Source of the DNA: Flavobacterium tructae
GTDB taxonomy: Bacteria > Bacteroidota > Bacteroidia > Flavobacteriales > Flavobacteriaceae
Reading direction: 5' to 3'
Assembly: GCF_002217475.1 (NCBI RefSeq)
Contig: NZ_MUHH01000017.1
Span: 577,289 to 641,288, forward strand
DNA length: 64,000 bases
The translations under genes and the position numbers were made by a program. The notes under the pieces were generated by a model. The model did not search any database, had not been told where the DNA came from, and saw nothing but the letters and a program-made list of their open reading frames with translations. Shown one piece after another: positions 45,934-54,662 of the stretch (positions are counted from its first letter, which is position 1; every line of letters starts with the position of its first letter).

Positions 45934-46773
45934 ATGAAAAAGAGAAACATTGTTATTATAGTGCTGGTATTGCTTTTGGTAAGTAATTCATTTTATGGTC
46001 AGAACTTAAAAATTATGACCTATAATATCCGTTTGGATGTAGCTTCAGACGGAGAAAATGCATGGTCTAACCGAAAGAATTTTTTTACGTCTCAAATACA
46101 ATTTTACAGTCCCGATATTTTTGGAGTACAGGAGGCACTGCCAAATCAGGTGGCTGACATCGCTACGGCTTTGTCGGAGTATAACAAATTTGGTATTGGA
46201 AGAGAAAGTGAAGGAAAAGGTGAAGCTTGTACCATTTATTATAAAAAAGACCGCCTTCTGTTACAGGAATCTAATACATTCTGGTTGTCAGAAACACCAA
46301 CTGTAGTATCAAAAGGCTGGGATGCAGCTTGTAACAGGGTTTGTACGTACGGTCTTTTTAAAGATATAAAAAGCAAAAAGATATTTTGGGTCTTTAATGT
46401 GCATCTCGATCATATGGGGAATGAAGCAAGAGTGAAGGGCGTGCAACTAGTTCTGTCTAAAATAAAAGAAATTAATTCGAAAAAATATCCCGTTTTTTTA
46501 ATGGGAGATTTTAATTCGGAACCTGATACACCGCAGATTGTAGAAATAAAAAAAGCAATGGATGATACCAGAGATGTCTCAAAAGAAAAGTCGTTCGGAC
46601 CTTCAGGAACGTTCAATGGATTCCAATACGAGAAACCGGTAACATTATTAATAGATTACATTTTTGTTTCTAAAAATAGTGGACTTAAAATTCAAAAACA
46701 CGCAGTTTTAAGTGATTCTAAAGATTTAAAATATCCGTCGGATCATTTACCTGTTTTAATAGAAATAGATTAA
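45934..46773 (+). CDS. Exported endonuclease/exonuclease/phosphatase (EEP) family protein
   Basis: 279 residues with a signal peptide (MKKRNIVIIVLVLLLVSNSFYGQ). The EEP fold is complete: MTYNIRLD at the start, the metal Glu in GVQEALPNQ, VNVHLDH-type FNVHLDHMG, MGDFNSEPDTPQI, and the closing SDHLPVLIEI. Family members cleave phosphodiesters or phosphomonoesters of DNA, sphingolipids or inositides. Exported versions inside sugar loci have no settled function that I know of. It ends one base before the GTG of the next GH30 gene, so the two are translationally coupled. Confidence 0.9.
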   Translation: MKKRNIVIIVLVLLLVSNSFYGQNLKIMTYNIRLDVASDGENAWSNRKNFFTSQIQFYSPDIFGVQEALPNQVADIATALSEYNKFGIGRESEGKGEACTIYYKKDRLLLQESNTFWLSETPTVVSKGWDAACNRVCTYGLFKDIKSKKIFWVFNVHLDHMGNEARVKGVQLVLSKIKEINSKKYPVFLMGDFNSEPDTPQIVEIKKAMDDTRDVSKEKSFGPSGTFNGFQYEKPVTLLIDYIFVSKNSGLKIQKHAVLSDSKDLKYPSDHLPVLIEID

Positions 46774-46774
46774 A

Positions 46775-48199
46775 GTGAAAAACATCAACAAAAAACTACA
46801 GATTTTACTTTTGCTGCTGTTTATTGCAGTTCAGGTAAAATGTGGAATTTCAAAACAATCAGTGGCCAGTTCTGGTAAAGCGGAAGCGTGGATTACAGCT
46901 ACAGATGAATCCTCTAAACTGCGAAAGCAAAATGATTTGGCTTTTAATACCGAAATCAATTCAAACCAAACGATCGAAGTCAATCCGGCTCAAAAATTTC
47001 AGACCATTGAAGGTTTTGGGTTTTCACTGACGGGAGGAAGTGCGCAGGCCATTTTAAAACTGGATAAAGCCAAAAAAGAAACCCTGCTCCAGGAATTGTT
47101 TTCCAACAAAAAAAACGCTATAGGATTGAGTTATCTGCGCATTAGTATTGGAGCTTCTGATTTGAATGAAAGAGTTTTTTCGTATGATGACAGGCCGGAA
47201 GGCCAAACCGATTTAAGACTGGAACACTTTAATCTTGGTCCGGACCTACAAGATATGGTGCCGCTTTTGAAAGAAATTTTAGCTATAAATCCAAAGATAA
47301 AAATTATGGGTTCTCCGTGGTCTCCACCCGTATGGATGAAAGACAACGGAAGTTCAAAAGGAGGAAGTTTACAACCACAATATTATCAGGTTTATGCGGA
47401 ATATTTTCTAAAATACATTCAGGCAATGAAATCTCACGGCATTGTGATTGATGCCATAACACCTCAAAACGAACCATTGCATCCCGGGAATAATCCAAGT
47501 ATGTATATGACGGCTTTGCAGCAGGCAGAATTTATTAAATCGAATTTAGGTCCCACTTTTGCAAAAGCAAAAATCAAAACCAAAATCGTAGTTTACGATC
47601 ACAATTGCAACAAACCGGAATATCCCTTGGCAATATTAAATGATCCAAAAGCACTGCCTTTTGTTGCCGGTTCCGCATTCCATTTATACGAAGGTGATAT
47701 CAGTGCGCTTTCAAAAGTTCATGATGCTTTTCCCGACAAAGATGTATATTTTACAGAACAATACACAGGGTCCGGAAGTAGTTTCGAATCGGATTTGAAG
47801 TGGAGCGTAAAAAATGTAGTAATCGGTTCTATGCGTAACTGGAGCGTCAATGCACTTTCCTGGGGACTGGCAAATGACGAACATTACAAACCGTTTACAC
47901 CAGGCGGCTGTTCTACTTGTAAAGGAGCTTTAATGATCGATCAAAACCAAAACATAAAAAAGGAAGTCGGCTATTATATTATTGCCCATGCATCCAAATT
48001 TGTTCCGGAAGGATCGGTTAGAATCGCAAGTAATAATACCGGCAATTTATACAATGTCGCTTTCAAAACGCCATCCGGACAAATAGTTCTGGTGATAGAA
48101 AATGATGGAACCGCAGCAGAAACATTTAATATCAAATATAACCAAAAACAAATTTCCACTACTTTGAACGCTGGTGCAGTCGCCACTTACGTTTGGTAA
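46775..48199 (+). CDS. GH30 family glycoside hydrolase (module 2)
   Basis: 474 residues, starting at GTG 46775, one base after the EEP stop. The N-terminus is hydrophobic and exported; a Cys follows (VQVKCGIS), but Lys before it makes a lipobox doubtful. Catalytic residues are E233 (TPQNEPLHPG) and E328 (YFTEQYTGSG). The family hallmark GFGFSLTGGSAQAIL replaces the GGAITDASAE of the module 1 enzymes. It is clearly more distant from them than they are from each other, so a different specificity is likely (glucosylceramidase-type or beta-1,6-glucanase side of GH30). Confidence 0.92.
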   Translation: MKNINKKLQILLLLLFIAVQVKCGISKQSVASSGKAEAWITATDESSKLRKQNDLAFNTEINSNQTIEVNPAQKFQTIEGFGFSLTGGSAQAILKLDKAKKETLLQELFSNKKNAIGLSYLRISIGASDLNERVFSYDDRPEGQTDLRLEHFNLGPDLQDMVPLLKEILAINPKIKIMGSPWSPPVWMKDNGSSKGGSLQPQYYQVYAEYFLKYIQAMKSHGIVIDAITPQNEPLHPGNNPSMYMTALQQAEFIKSNLGPTFAKAKIKTKIVVYDHNCNKPEYPLAILNDPKALPFVAGSAFHLYEGDISALSKVHDAFPDKDVYFTEQYTGSGSSFESDLKWSVKNVVIGSMRNWSVNALSWGLANDEHYKPFTPGGCSTCKGALMIDQNQNIKKEVGYYIIAHASKFVPEGSVRIASNNTGNLYNVAFKTPSGQIVLVIENDGTAAETFNIKYNQKQISTTLNAGAVATYVW

Positions 48200-48213
48200 C
48201 TAAAATTAAATTC

Positions 48214-50439
48214 ATGAAAAAAAATGCCACATTTCTCTTGCTGATGGTTTCGCTCTTTGCGACAGCCCAACAAGAAACAATAGACCAGAAAGTAAATGCT
48301 CTGTTGAAAAAAATGACCTTGGAAGAAAAAATCGGTCAGCTAAATCAGTATACGGGCGACAATGCAGCAACGGGGCCTATTACCATAAATGCCAACAAAC
48401 AAGCCGAGATTAAGGCAGGATTAATAGGTTCGATGTTAAACGTAACCGGAACAAAATACACCCGACAATATCAGGAACTGGCCATGCAGTCCCGTTTGAA
48501 AATCCCCCTGTTATTTGGTCAGGATGTCATCCATGGGTACAAAACGACTTTTCCAATTCCGTTAGCCGAAGCAGCGAGCTGGGACTTAGCAGCTATTGAA
48601 CTCGCTGCGAGAGTTGCAGCTACAGAGGCTTCAGCAAGTGGGATTCACTGGACATTTGCTCCAATGGTCGATATTGGCCGTGATCCGCGTTGGGGGAGAG
48701 TGATGGAAGGAGCGGGAGAAGATATCTGGCTGGGTTCTAAAATTGCCTATGCCAGAGTTAAAGGTTTTCAGGGAAATAAACTCGGAGATCTGAACTCGGT
48801 TATGGCCTGTGTAAAACATTTTGCAGCTTATGGTGCAGCTGTGGGCGGCAGAGATTACAACTCGGTAGATATGAGTGAACGCATGCTTTTAGAAACGTAT
48901 CTGCCTCCTTTTAAAGCAGCTCTCGATGCCGGTGCAGCCACTTTTATGAATTCCTTTAATGACTTAAACGGAATTCCGGCTACCGCAAATGTGCATTTGC
49001 AGCGTGATATCTTAAAAGGAAAATGGAACTTTCAGGGATTCGTAGTTTCAGACTGGGGATCGATTGGAGAAATGGTGGCACACGGATATTCTAAAGATTT
49101 AAAGGCTGCAGCACTTGCCGCGATTACGGCGGGAAGTGATATGGATATGGAAAGTAATGCGTACCGATATCATTTGGCAGAATTAGTGAAAGAAGGCAAA
49201 GTACCTGTAGATTTGATCGATGATGCTGTGAAGCGTATTTTACGCAAGAAATTTGAATTGGGTTTATTTGATGATCCTTATCGATATTCAGATCAAAAAA
49301 GAGCCGATAAAGCTTTAAACAACCCTGAAAACAGAAAGGCAGCTCTTGAAGTAGCTAAGAAAAGTATCGTTTTATTAAAGAACGACAACGAAACATTACC
49401 GCTGTCCAAAAACCTGAAAACAATTGCATTCATTGGCCCAATGGTGAAAGAGTACAAAGAAAATATGGGGTTTTGGTCCGTAGAATTACCCGAGGTTGAT
49501 TACAATAAATGGATTGTCTCACAATGGGATGGGTTGCAGAACAAAGTGGGTAAAAACACAAGACTGCTTTATGCCAAAGGCTGTGAAGTAGACGGAGATA
49601 ACAAAGACGGTTTTGCAGAAGCAGTGGCAACGGCCCAACAGGCAGATGTGGTGATTTTGAGTATTGGTGAAAGACGTGACATGAGCGGTGAAGCAAAAAG
49701 CCGAAGCGATCTTCATTTGCCGGGTGTTCAGGAAGATTTGGTAAAAGCGATTCAGGCAACAGGAAAACCGGTAATCGTTCTGGTAAACGCCGGAAGACCT
49801 CTTATATTTAACTGGACAGCAGATCATGTTCCGGCAATTGTTTACACCTGGTGGTTGGGAACCGAAGCAGGTAATGCTATCGCCGATGTTTTATTTGGAG
49901 ATTACAATCCATCAGGGAAATTGCCCATGACTTTCCCGAGAGAAGTGGGGCAGATCCCAATTTATTATAATCATTTCAGTACCGGAAGACCTGCTAAAGA
50001 TGAAGATGCCAAAAACTATGTTTCGGCCTACATTGATCTGAAAAACTCTCCTAAATTTCCTTTTGGATACGGGTTGAGTTATACCAAATTCAATTATTCC
50101 GATTTGAAATTGTCAGCAGTAAAAATGAAAAACAACGAAACTATTAAAGTTTCTTTTCAATTATCAAATGTTGGAAAAGTAGCAGGAGAAGAAGTGGTTC
50201 AATTGTATTTAAAAGACAAATTCGGATCGGTGGTAAGACCCGTTTTAGAATTGAGAGATTTTCAAAAAGTAAAACTAAATGCAGGAGAATCTAAAACAAT
50301 TGAATTTACTATTGACAAAGAGAAACTTTCGTTCTACAATAATAAATTAGAATGGACAGCAGAACCGGGAGATTTTGAAGTCATGATCGGAGCTTCATCA
50401 GCTGACCTCAAATTAAAAGCAGATTTTGAATTGCTTTAA
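48214..50439 (+). CDS. GH3 family beta-glucosidase-type hydrolase (module 2)
   Basis: 741 residues from the ATG at 48214, which opens the signal peptide MKKNATFLLLMVSLFATAQQ; an in-frame start at 48193 overlaps the GH30 stop. GH3 marks are IPLLFGQDVIHGYKTTFPIPLAEAASWD, KHFAAYGA and nucleophile D280 (VVSDWGS). The alpha/beta sandwich (VVILSIGERRDMSGEAKSR) and FnIII-like end (LSNVGKVAGEEVVQLYLKD) follow. It is closest in pattern to BglX-type periplasmic beta-glucosidases. It is the last gene of the locus. Confidence 0.94.
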   Translation: MKKNATFLLLMVSLFATAQQETIDQKVNALLKKMTLEEKIGQLNQYTGDNAATGPITINANKQAEIKAGLIGSMLNVTGTKYTRQYQELAMQSRLKIPLLFGQDVIHGYKTTFPIPLAEAASWDLAAIELAARVAATEASASGIHWTFAPMVDIGRDPRWGRVMEGAGEDIWLGSKIAYARVKGFQGNKLGDLNSVMACVKHFAAYGAAVGGRDYNSVDMSERMLLETYLPPFKAALDAGAATFMNSFNDLNGIPATANVHLQRDILKGKWNFQGFVVSDWGSIGEMVAHGYSKDLKAAALAAITAGSDMDMESNAYRYHLAELVKEGKVPVDLIDDAVKRILRKKFELGLFDDPYRYSDQKRADKALNNPENRKAALEVAKKSIVLLKNDNETLPLSKNLKTIAFIGPMVKEYKENMGFWSVELPEVDYNKWIVSQWDGLQNKVGKNTRLLYAKGCEVDGDNKDGFAEAVATAQQADVVILSIGERRDMSGEAKSRSDLHLPGVQEDLVKAIQATGKPVIVLVNAGRPLIFNWTADHVPAIVYTWWLGTEAGNAIADVLFGDYNPSGKLPMTFPREVGQIPIYYNHFSTGRPAKDEDAKNYVSAYIDLKNSPKFPFGYGLSYTKFNYSDLKLSAVKMKNNETIKVSFQLSNVGKVAGEEVVQLYLKDKFGSVVRPVLELRDFQKVKLNAGESKTIEFTIDKEKLSFYNNKLEWTAEPGDFEVMIGASSADLKLKADFELL

Positions 50440-50482
50440 CTTTTTTAACCAAACAGAAATATAGATTACTGTTATAAAAAAT

Positions 50483-50580
50483 AACACGAATTGCACGAAT
50501 TGTCACTAATTTGTTTGTGTAATTAATTCCACAAACAAGGTTAACGGATTAAAATTTGTGCAATTCGTATAATTTGTGTT
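50483..50580. repeat. Long imperfect inverted repeat after the PUL
   Basis: A left arm from 50483 (AACACGAATTGCACGAATT, ending GTTTGTG at 50519) and a right arm from 50530 (CACAAAC) to 50580 (CAATTCGTATAATTTGTGTT) are imperfect reverse complements. It lies between the convergent GH3 and transglutaminase genes and could stop transcription from both sides. Confidence 0.75.
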
Positions 50581-50618
50581 GAGACAGTAGGGCTACAATT
50601 AACCTCCTTTTTGGATGA

Positions 50619-52640
50619 TTATTTTACTAATTTTTTGAAATTGAATTTCAGCTTGTTCAATAAACCGTCTTCTATAATGTCGACCCCAATTCCAAAATTA
50701 CTGTCGGCGACCTCGTTATGGGCTTCCCTGAAATCTTCAAAATCCTCTTCAGGAATTTCTAAGTTAATTAGCGGTTTATAGTCAATGTAAATAGTTCCTC
50801 CGTTTTTGTTGATCTTTTTACGGCTCACATAATCAAAGTAAGCATTGTTGATTGTGCTTTCCTGTATCGTAAACTTCTCGCTAACATCAATTTTTTGATC
50901 CGTTACAAGAGTGATTTCATATCGCTCATTGTCAAAATTGTGCCAGAAAGAGATGTCTTTATGCATAAAATCCCTTGCTCTGTTTTTCACAATATTGGAG
51001 TCAAAATACATCAGGAAACGATTGTTTTTCCCGTCTGAGAAATAAGGGTTTTCAATAGTAGTCTGATATTCAATTTTAAATTCATTCAGTTTTTTATCAT
51101 CACTGACAATTTCAATTGCGGCATCTTTAAAAATTTTTCGAAGATCAGTTCCGTTTCTGTCATTCGTATAATTTAAGGTATAAAAAAAGAAATTGTTCCA
51201 GCTGTCAACGATCTCTCTTTTGTTGGTGTTTTTGAAATACCTGCGCATGCTGTTGGCACGATTTCCTTTGTATACTGTCGTTAGTTTCAGTTTACCAACA
51301 TTGTTCTCCGCAACAAGCTCTGATTTTTCATCAAGCGCATAATAAGGGAAACGATGAGGAGGTTTATGTTGTAATTCCAAATTAGGCTTTACTTCCAGAT
51401 AATGCAGGAAGAAAATAAAACCACGATTTTCAATCAGTCCAAATTCATCACGCAATGTGGCATCAACAAAGTAGCTTTCACCCTTGTAATTGATCTTTAC
51501 AATTACGTGATTAAAAGTCAGTAACGACGGTAAGTAATGCTTGATATAAAAATCAGTACCGAAATTGACCAGAATAATCGAAGAATCAATACCAATATAA
51601 TCTAAAATAACTTTTAGTAAAACCGATTTAGCCTTGCAGTCGCCTTGTTTGTTGGTAAACGTTACAGCAGGCTCCTGCGGCTTGTGGCCATTCATTTCAT
51701 CGGCATTGTAAATATAATTGATATGGTTTTGAACATATTCTATCGCAAATTGCAACTGATCGTCTTTAGAACCTATTTTATCCAGTTTTTCAACCAGTTC
51801 CGGAGCGAATTCTGCCAAAGAAGATTTTACGAAAATAGTCTCATAAATAGGAGAGATGTAATTGGATAATTCTTTCCAATCGGCAGCCGTGGCAAAATCT
51901 ATAAACGAAGAAACCTCACGGTTTGAATCTACAAAATTGATGTAATTCTCTTCTTCTCTTACATATTTTTCCCCCTTTTGCAAATAAGCTATTTGTGGTT
52001 CCAGCACATTTCCATCTTCATTTCTAAAGAACGATTTTTTGTAAGCAACTGCCTTTTCGCGATCGTTTATAAAAGTGAATTTGTACTTTCCGTACGCCCA
52101 GTAACTGTCAGGACCTACCCAGACATATCTGGCGAATTCTTTGCGTAGAAAATCACGCTCGGTAAATATTTTAATTCTGGAATCTTCCATAATCAAAATA
52201 TCATACAAACGAAGATCTTTTATCGTAATATTAATCTTTTTGTTACTGCTTAAAACACCACCACTGCTTTGATTTTCGCTGTCCAGTATTTTAACTTTAG
52301 TATCGGGAATTTTGTCTACTAAAACACCATCTCTTAAAACACTGATTCGGTGTATCACATAAGTTTCACTTTCTTCCAACACAACATCCACAGCAGAAGC
52401 TTTCTCCAAATTGGCAGGCTCATTTAAAGTATAGGCCACACAGGCATATTCACTGCTTTCGTTATCATTGGTATAATAAATTTTATCTAAAAAATAACAA
52501 TAGTCACGTCCCTCGTCTGCTTGTTTTTGAGAGAATTCAGATTCTTTGATATAATCTATAAGCTGGTTGTCATTAAGGTCACTTGCCCACGGTTCAGGCT
52601 TTTGAATTTTGTAAATTTCTGACTGTATATCTTGTTCCAT
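50619..52640 (-). CDS. Transglutaminase-like (DUF3857-type) protein
   Basis: 673 residues. A beta-rich N-terminal half (about 70-250) is followed by a transglutaminase-like core with the triad C335 (GDCKAKS), H378 (FNHVIVKI) and D393 (FVDATL). A third beta-rich domain forms the C-terminus. Bacteroidota proteins of this layout are usually exported, but this one starts MEQDIQSEIYKIQKPEPWASD with no signal peptide and has no upstream in-frame start that would give one. It may be cytoplasmic. The reaction (peptidase, amidase or crosslinking) cannot be told from sequence. TATTTTTG on the minus strand (52684-52691) is a possible -7 box 43 bp upstream. Confidence 0.85.
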   Translation of the reverse strand: MEQDIQSEIYKIQKPEPWASDLNDNQLIDYIKESEFSQKQADEGRDYCYFLDKIYYTNDNESSEYACVAYTLNEPANLEKASAVDVVLEESETYVIHRISVLRDGVLVDKIPDTKVKILDSENQSSGGVLSSNKKINITIKDLRLYDILIMEDSRIKIFTERDFLRKEFARYVWVGPDSYWAYGKYKFTFINDREKAVAYKKSFFRNEDGNVLEPQIAYLQKGEKYVREEENYINFVDSNREVSSFIDFATAADWKELSNYISPIYETIFVKSSLAEFAPELVEKLDKIGSKDDQLQFAIEYVQNHINYIYNADEMNGHKPQEPAVTFTNKQGDCKAKSVLLKVILDYIGIDSSIILVNFGTDFYIKHYLPSLLTFNHVIVKINYKGESYFVDATLRDEFGLIENRGFIFFLHYLEVKPNLELQHKPPHRFPYYALDEKSELVAENNVGKLKLTTVYKGNRANSMRRYFKNTNKREIVDSWNNFFFYTLNYTNDRNGTDLRKIFKDAAIEIVSDDKKLNEFKIEYQTTIENPYFSDGKNNRFLMYFDSNIVKNRARDFMHKDISFWHNFDNERYEITLVTDQKIDVSEKFTIQESTINNAYFDYVSRKKINKNGGTIYIDYKPLINLEIPEEDFEDFREAHNEVADSNFGIGVDIIEDGLLNKLKFNFKKLVK

Positions 52641-52955
52641 AATAAGGCTTTTAATTGAAGTAGGTAAAATCTTCAGTTTATAACAAAAATATAGCTTTTT
52701 GTCTATATCTAAAGGGACCGAATGTATTATTAGGATAAGTTCAGTTTTCTTACAATAAATAAATTTATTATTTGATTTTGAAGAAATTTCACCTTAAATA
52801 ATTTAAAAAAGGTCTGAAAGAATTAAGGAAATTAGGAAAATGAATTCCAAAAATAATAAGAGAAATTAAGGTATAAAGCGCTCCGTTTTTGTTGCGAAGA
52901 ATAAAATAAAGAAACTTTTGTATTGAACTTAAAGGATCAAATAATTGAATGAAAA
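52641..52955. other. 315-bp AT-rich gap
   Basis: No gene seen. It contains the possible promoter of the transglutaminase-like gene (52684-52691) and otherwise only AT-rich sequence downstream of the small gene at 52956. Confidence 0.6.
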
Positions 52956-53213
52956 TTATTTTAAAACAGTGTTGATAAAATCCATTACACCAATTCCTTT
53001 GTAAGAAGCATATAACGCCTTGTCATAAGCTTCACTTTTTGCTTTTTTATTTTTGGATTCCGTTTCAACAATCATTTCGTTGAAGATTCTTTCCTGCTCT
53101 TCACTATATTTTAAAGAAGCTTCAAGAAGATAAGTCTTAGAAACAAACCCGAAAGAAGTCCAGATTTTATTTCTGATTTTTTTATTTATGTCTTTTAACG
53201 GATTGGTAATCAT
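52956..53213 (-). CDS. Small hypothetical protein (85 aa)
   Basis: An ATG-started frame encoding a highly charged, probably helical protein (NKKIRNKIWTSFGFVSKTYLLEASLKYSEEQERIFNEMIVETESKNKKAKSEAYD is summarised here only by its features: many Lys/Glu, no Cys, no signal peptide, no membrane helix). I do not recognise a family. It has normal flavobacterial codon use and stands alone in an AT-rich region with more than 300 bp on each side. It is probably real, but short. Confidence 0.55.
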   Translation of the reverse strand: MITNPLKDINKKIRNKIWTSFGFVSKTYLLEASLKYSEEQERIFNEMIVETESKNKKAKSEAYDKALYASYKGIGVMDFINTVLK

Positions 53214-53517
53214 ATCTCCGGCATTAAAATTCTACGTTCATGTTGGATTAAAAACTGTAAATAGTATGCTGATTTACAGTGTGTTTTTGTTGAAAAAATA
53301 ACAAATCGTTTTTTAAATGTGTTATTATGACGCAATGTAATTATTTTTTTAATTCGATTTTCATTTTAAGTAAAAATTGTGATAGTTGTACCGGGAGTTT
53401 TTTAGAAGAATTCTTATAAAAACAGAAGCTCATTTTTGCAAAAATGTTTCTGATTTATAAAAATGCATTAAATTGCAGGTATATTAAAGAACAGCATGCT
53501 GATTTAAGAAACGTTAA
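53214..53517. promoter_or_regulatory. Upstream region of the NUDIX-type regulator, with palindromes
   Basis: 304 bp without a gene. Perfect inverted repeats are ACTGTAAAT / ATTTACAGT (53254-53262, 53272-53280), AAGAATTCTT (53406-53415) and the 16-bp palindrome CATTTTTGCAAAAATG (53431-53446). ATGCTGATTTA occurs at 53266-53276 and 53496-53506. Any of these could be an autoregulatory operator. Confidence 0.45.
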
Positions 53518-54273
53518 ATGCCAAAAAAGATAATAGAAAATAGCGAAAATTACCAGCCGGGACTTTCAATTGACTGTGTCATTTTTGGATTTCATGACAA
53601 TCAGCTAAAAGTTTTACTCATTAAAACTCCATTTGATGAAAAATGGTCCTTGCCCGGAGGATTTATACCCATTGAGGAAGATATTGACACCGCAGCCGTG
53701 ACCGTTTTAAAGGAACGTACCGGAATGCAGGGTATTTTTTTAAGACAGTTTGCCACTTTTGGCCGCGTCAAACGAAACGATCTGCATTTTGGGAATGCTG
53801 TACTGGATCACTATAATATTTCCAGAGAAGACGGAAAATGGCTTACTCAGCGTTTTATAACCATTGGATATTATGCCTTAATTGATTTTTTAAAAGCAGT
53901 TCCGCAAAAAGAAAACAGTCAGGAAATTATAGAGTGGATCGATCACAAAGAAGTTCCCGAACTTATCCTGGATCATAGAGAAATTCTGGATAAAGCCCTG
54001 AATACTCTTAGGATCGAGTTGAATTTAATGCCGGTGGGTTACAATTTGTTACCCGAAAAATTTACAATTCCCCAGCTGCAAAAGCTATATGAAACGATTT
54101 TAGATCGAAAATTAGACAGACGAAACTTTCTGCGTAAAATCACCAATATCGGAATTCTGAATAAACTGGACGAAAAGAAAAGCAATGTGGCTCACAAAGC
54201 CCCAAACTTATATACTTTTGATACAGACAAATACAAAGAGGTCCTTAAAAACGGACTGAATCAGGGATGGTGA
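53518..54273 (+). CDS. NUDIX-domain transcriptional regulator (NrtR/AraR-like)
   Basis: 251 residues, cytoplasmic. The N-terminal Nudix fold (about 15-145) has the box region at 47-70 (GGFIPIEEDIDT...KERTGM). The canonical REUxEE is replaced by TVLKER, so pyrophosphatase activity is unlikely. The C-terminal part (about 170-245, FTIPQLQKLYETILDRKLDRRNF) is the winged-helix domain of the NrtR family. In that family Nudix-fold proteins sense ADP-ribose or sugars and repress NAD or sugar-use genes. The ligand here is unknown. The neighbouring genes give no pathway clue. Confidence 0.88.
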   Translation: MPKKIIENSENYQPGLSIDCVIFGFHDNQLKVLLIKTPFDEKWSLPGGFIPIEEDIDTAAVTVLKERTGMQGIFLRQFATFGRVKRNDLHFGNAVLDHYNISREDGKWLTQRFITIGYYALIDFLKAVPQKENSQEIIEWIDHKEVPELILDHREILDKALNTLRIELNLMPVGYNLLPEKFTIPQLQKLYETILDRKLDRRNFLRKITNIGILNKLDEKKSNVAHKAPNLYTFDTDKYKEVLKNGLNQGW

Positions 54274-54316
54274 AAAACAGGATTTAAACAGTAAGATCTT
54301 AAAAGACGAGGTAAAT

Positions 54317-54652
54317 ATGATTGCAATAGAAACATTTAGAACCCTTGCGTTGTCATTTCCGGACGCCACAGAAGAACCTCATTTTGCGGAAACTTCTTTC
54401 CGCATTAACAAAAAAATATTCGCCACTTTTGATGAAAAGAACAATACAGCCGTTTTAAAATTGAACGAAATCGATCAGTCCGTTTTTTGCGCTTCAAGTG
54501 AATTGATTTTTTATCCGGTTCCCAATAAGTGGGGCAAACAAGGCTGGACGGTTGTAGAACTTTCAAAAGTAAGACCGGAAATGTTTGAAGACGCTTTGAT
54601 TCTTTCTTATCAAAATGTAGCTTTTAAAAAAAAAGTGAAAAGTGAAAAGTGA
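54317..54652 (+). CDS. MmcQ/YjbR family protein
   Basis: A 111-residue protein with the MmcQ/YjbR pattern (ETFRTLALSFPDATEEPHF, FRINKKIFATFDEKNNTAVLKL, and the end KWGKQGWTVVELSKVRPEMFEDALILSYQNVA). This is a small CyaY-like fold thought to bind DNA, with no firm role. The last residues KKKVKSEK and the stop codon fall inside an A9 run plus three AAAAGTG heptamers (54626-54651), so the C-terminus was shaped by a simple repeat. It converges on alkB with a 10-bp gap. Confidence 0.9.
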   Translation: MIAIETFRTLALSFPDATEEPHFAETSFRINKKIFATFDEKNNTAVLKLNEIDQSVFCASSELIFYPVPNKWGKQGWTVVELSKVRPEMFEDALILSYQNVAFKKKVKSEK

Positions 54653-54662
54653 GAATGTACTG

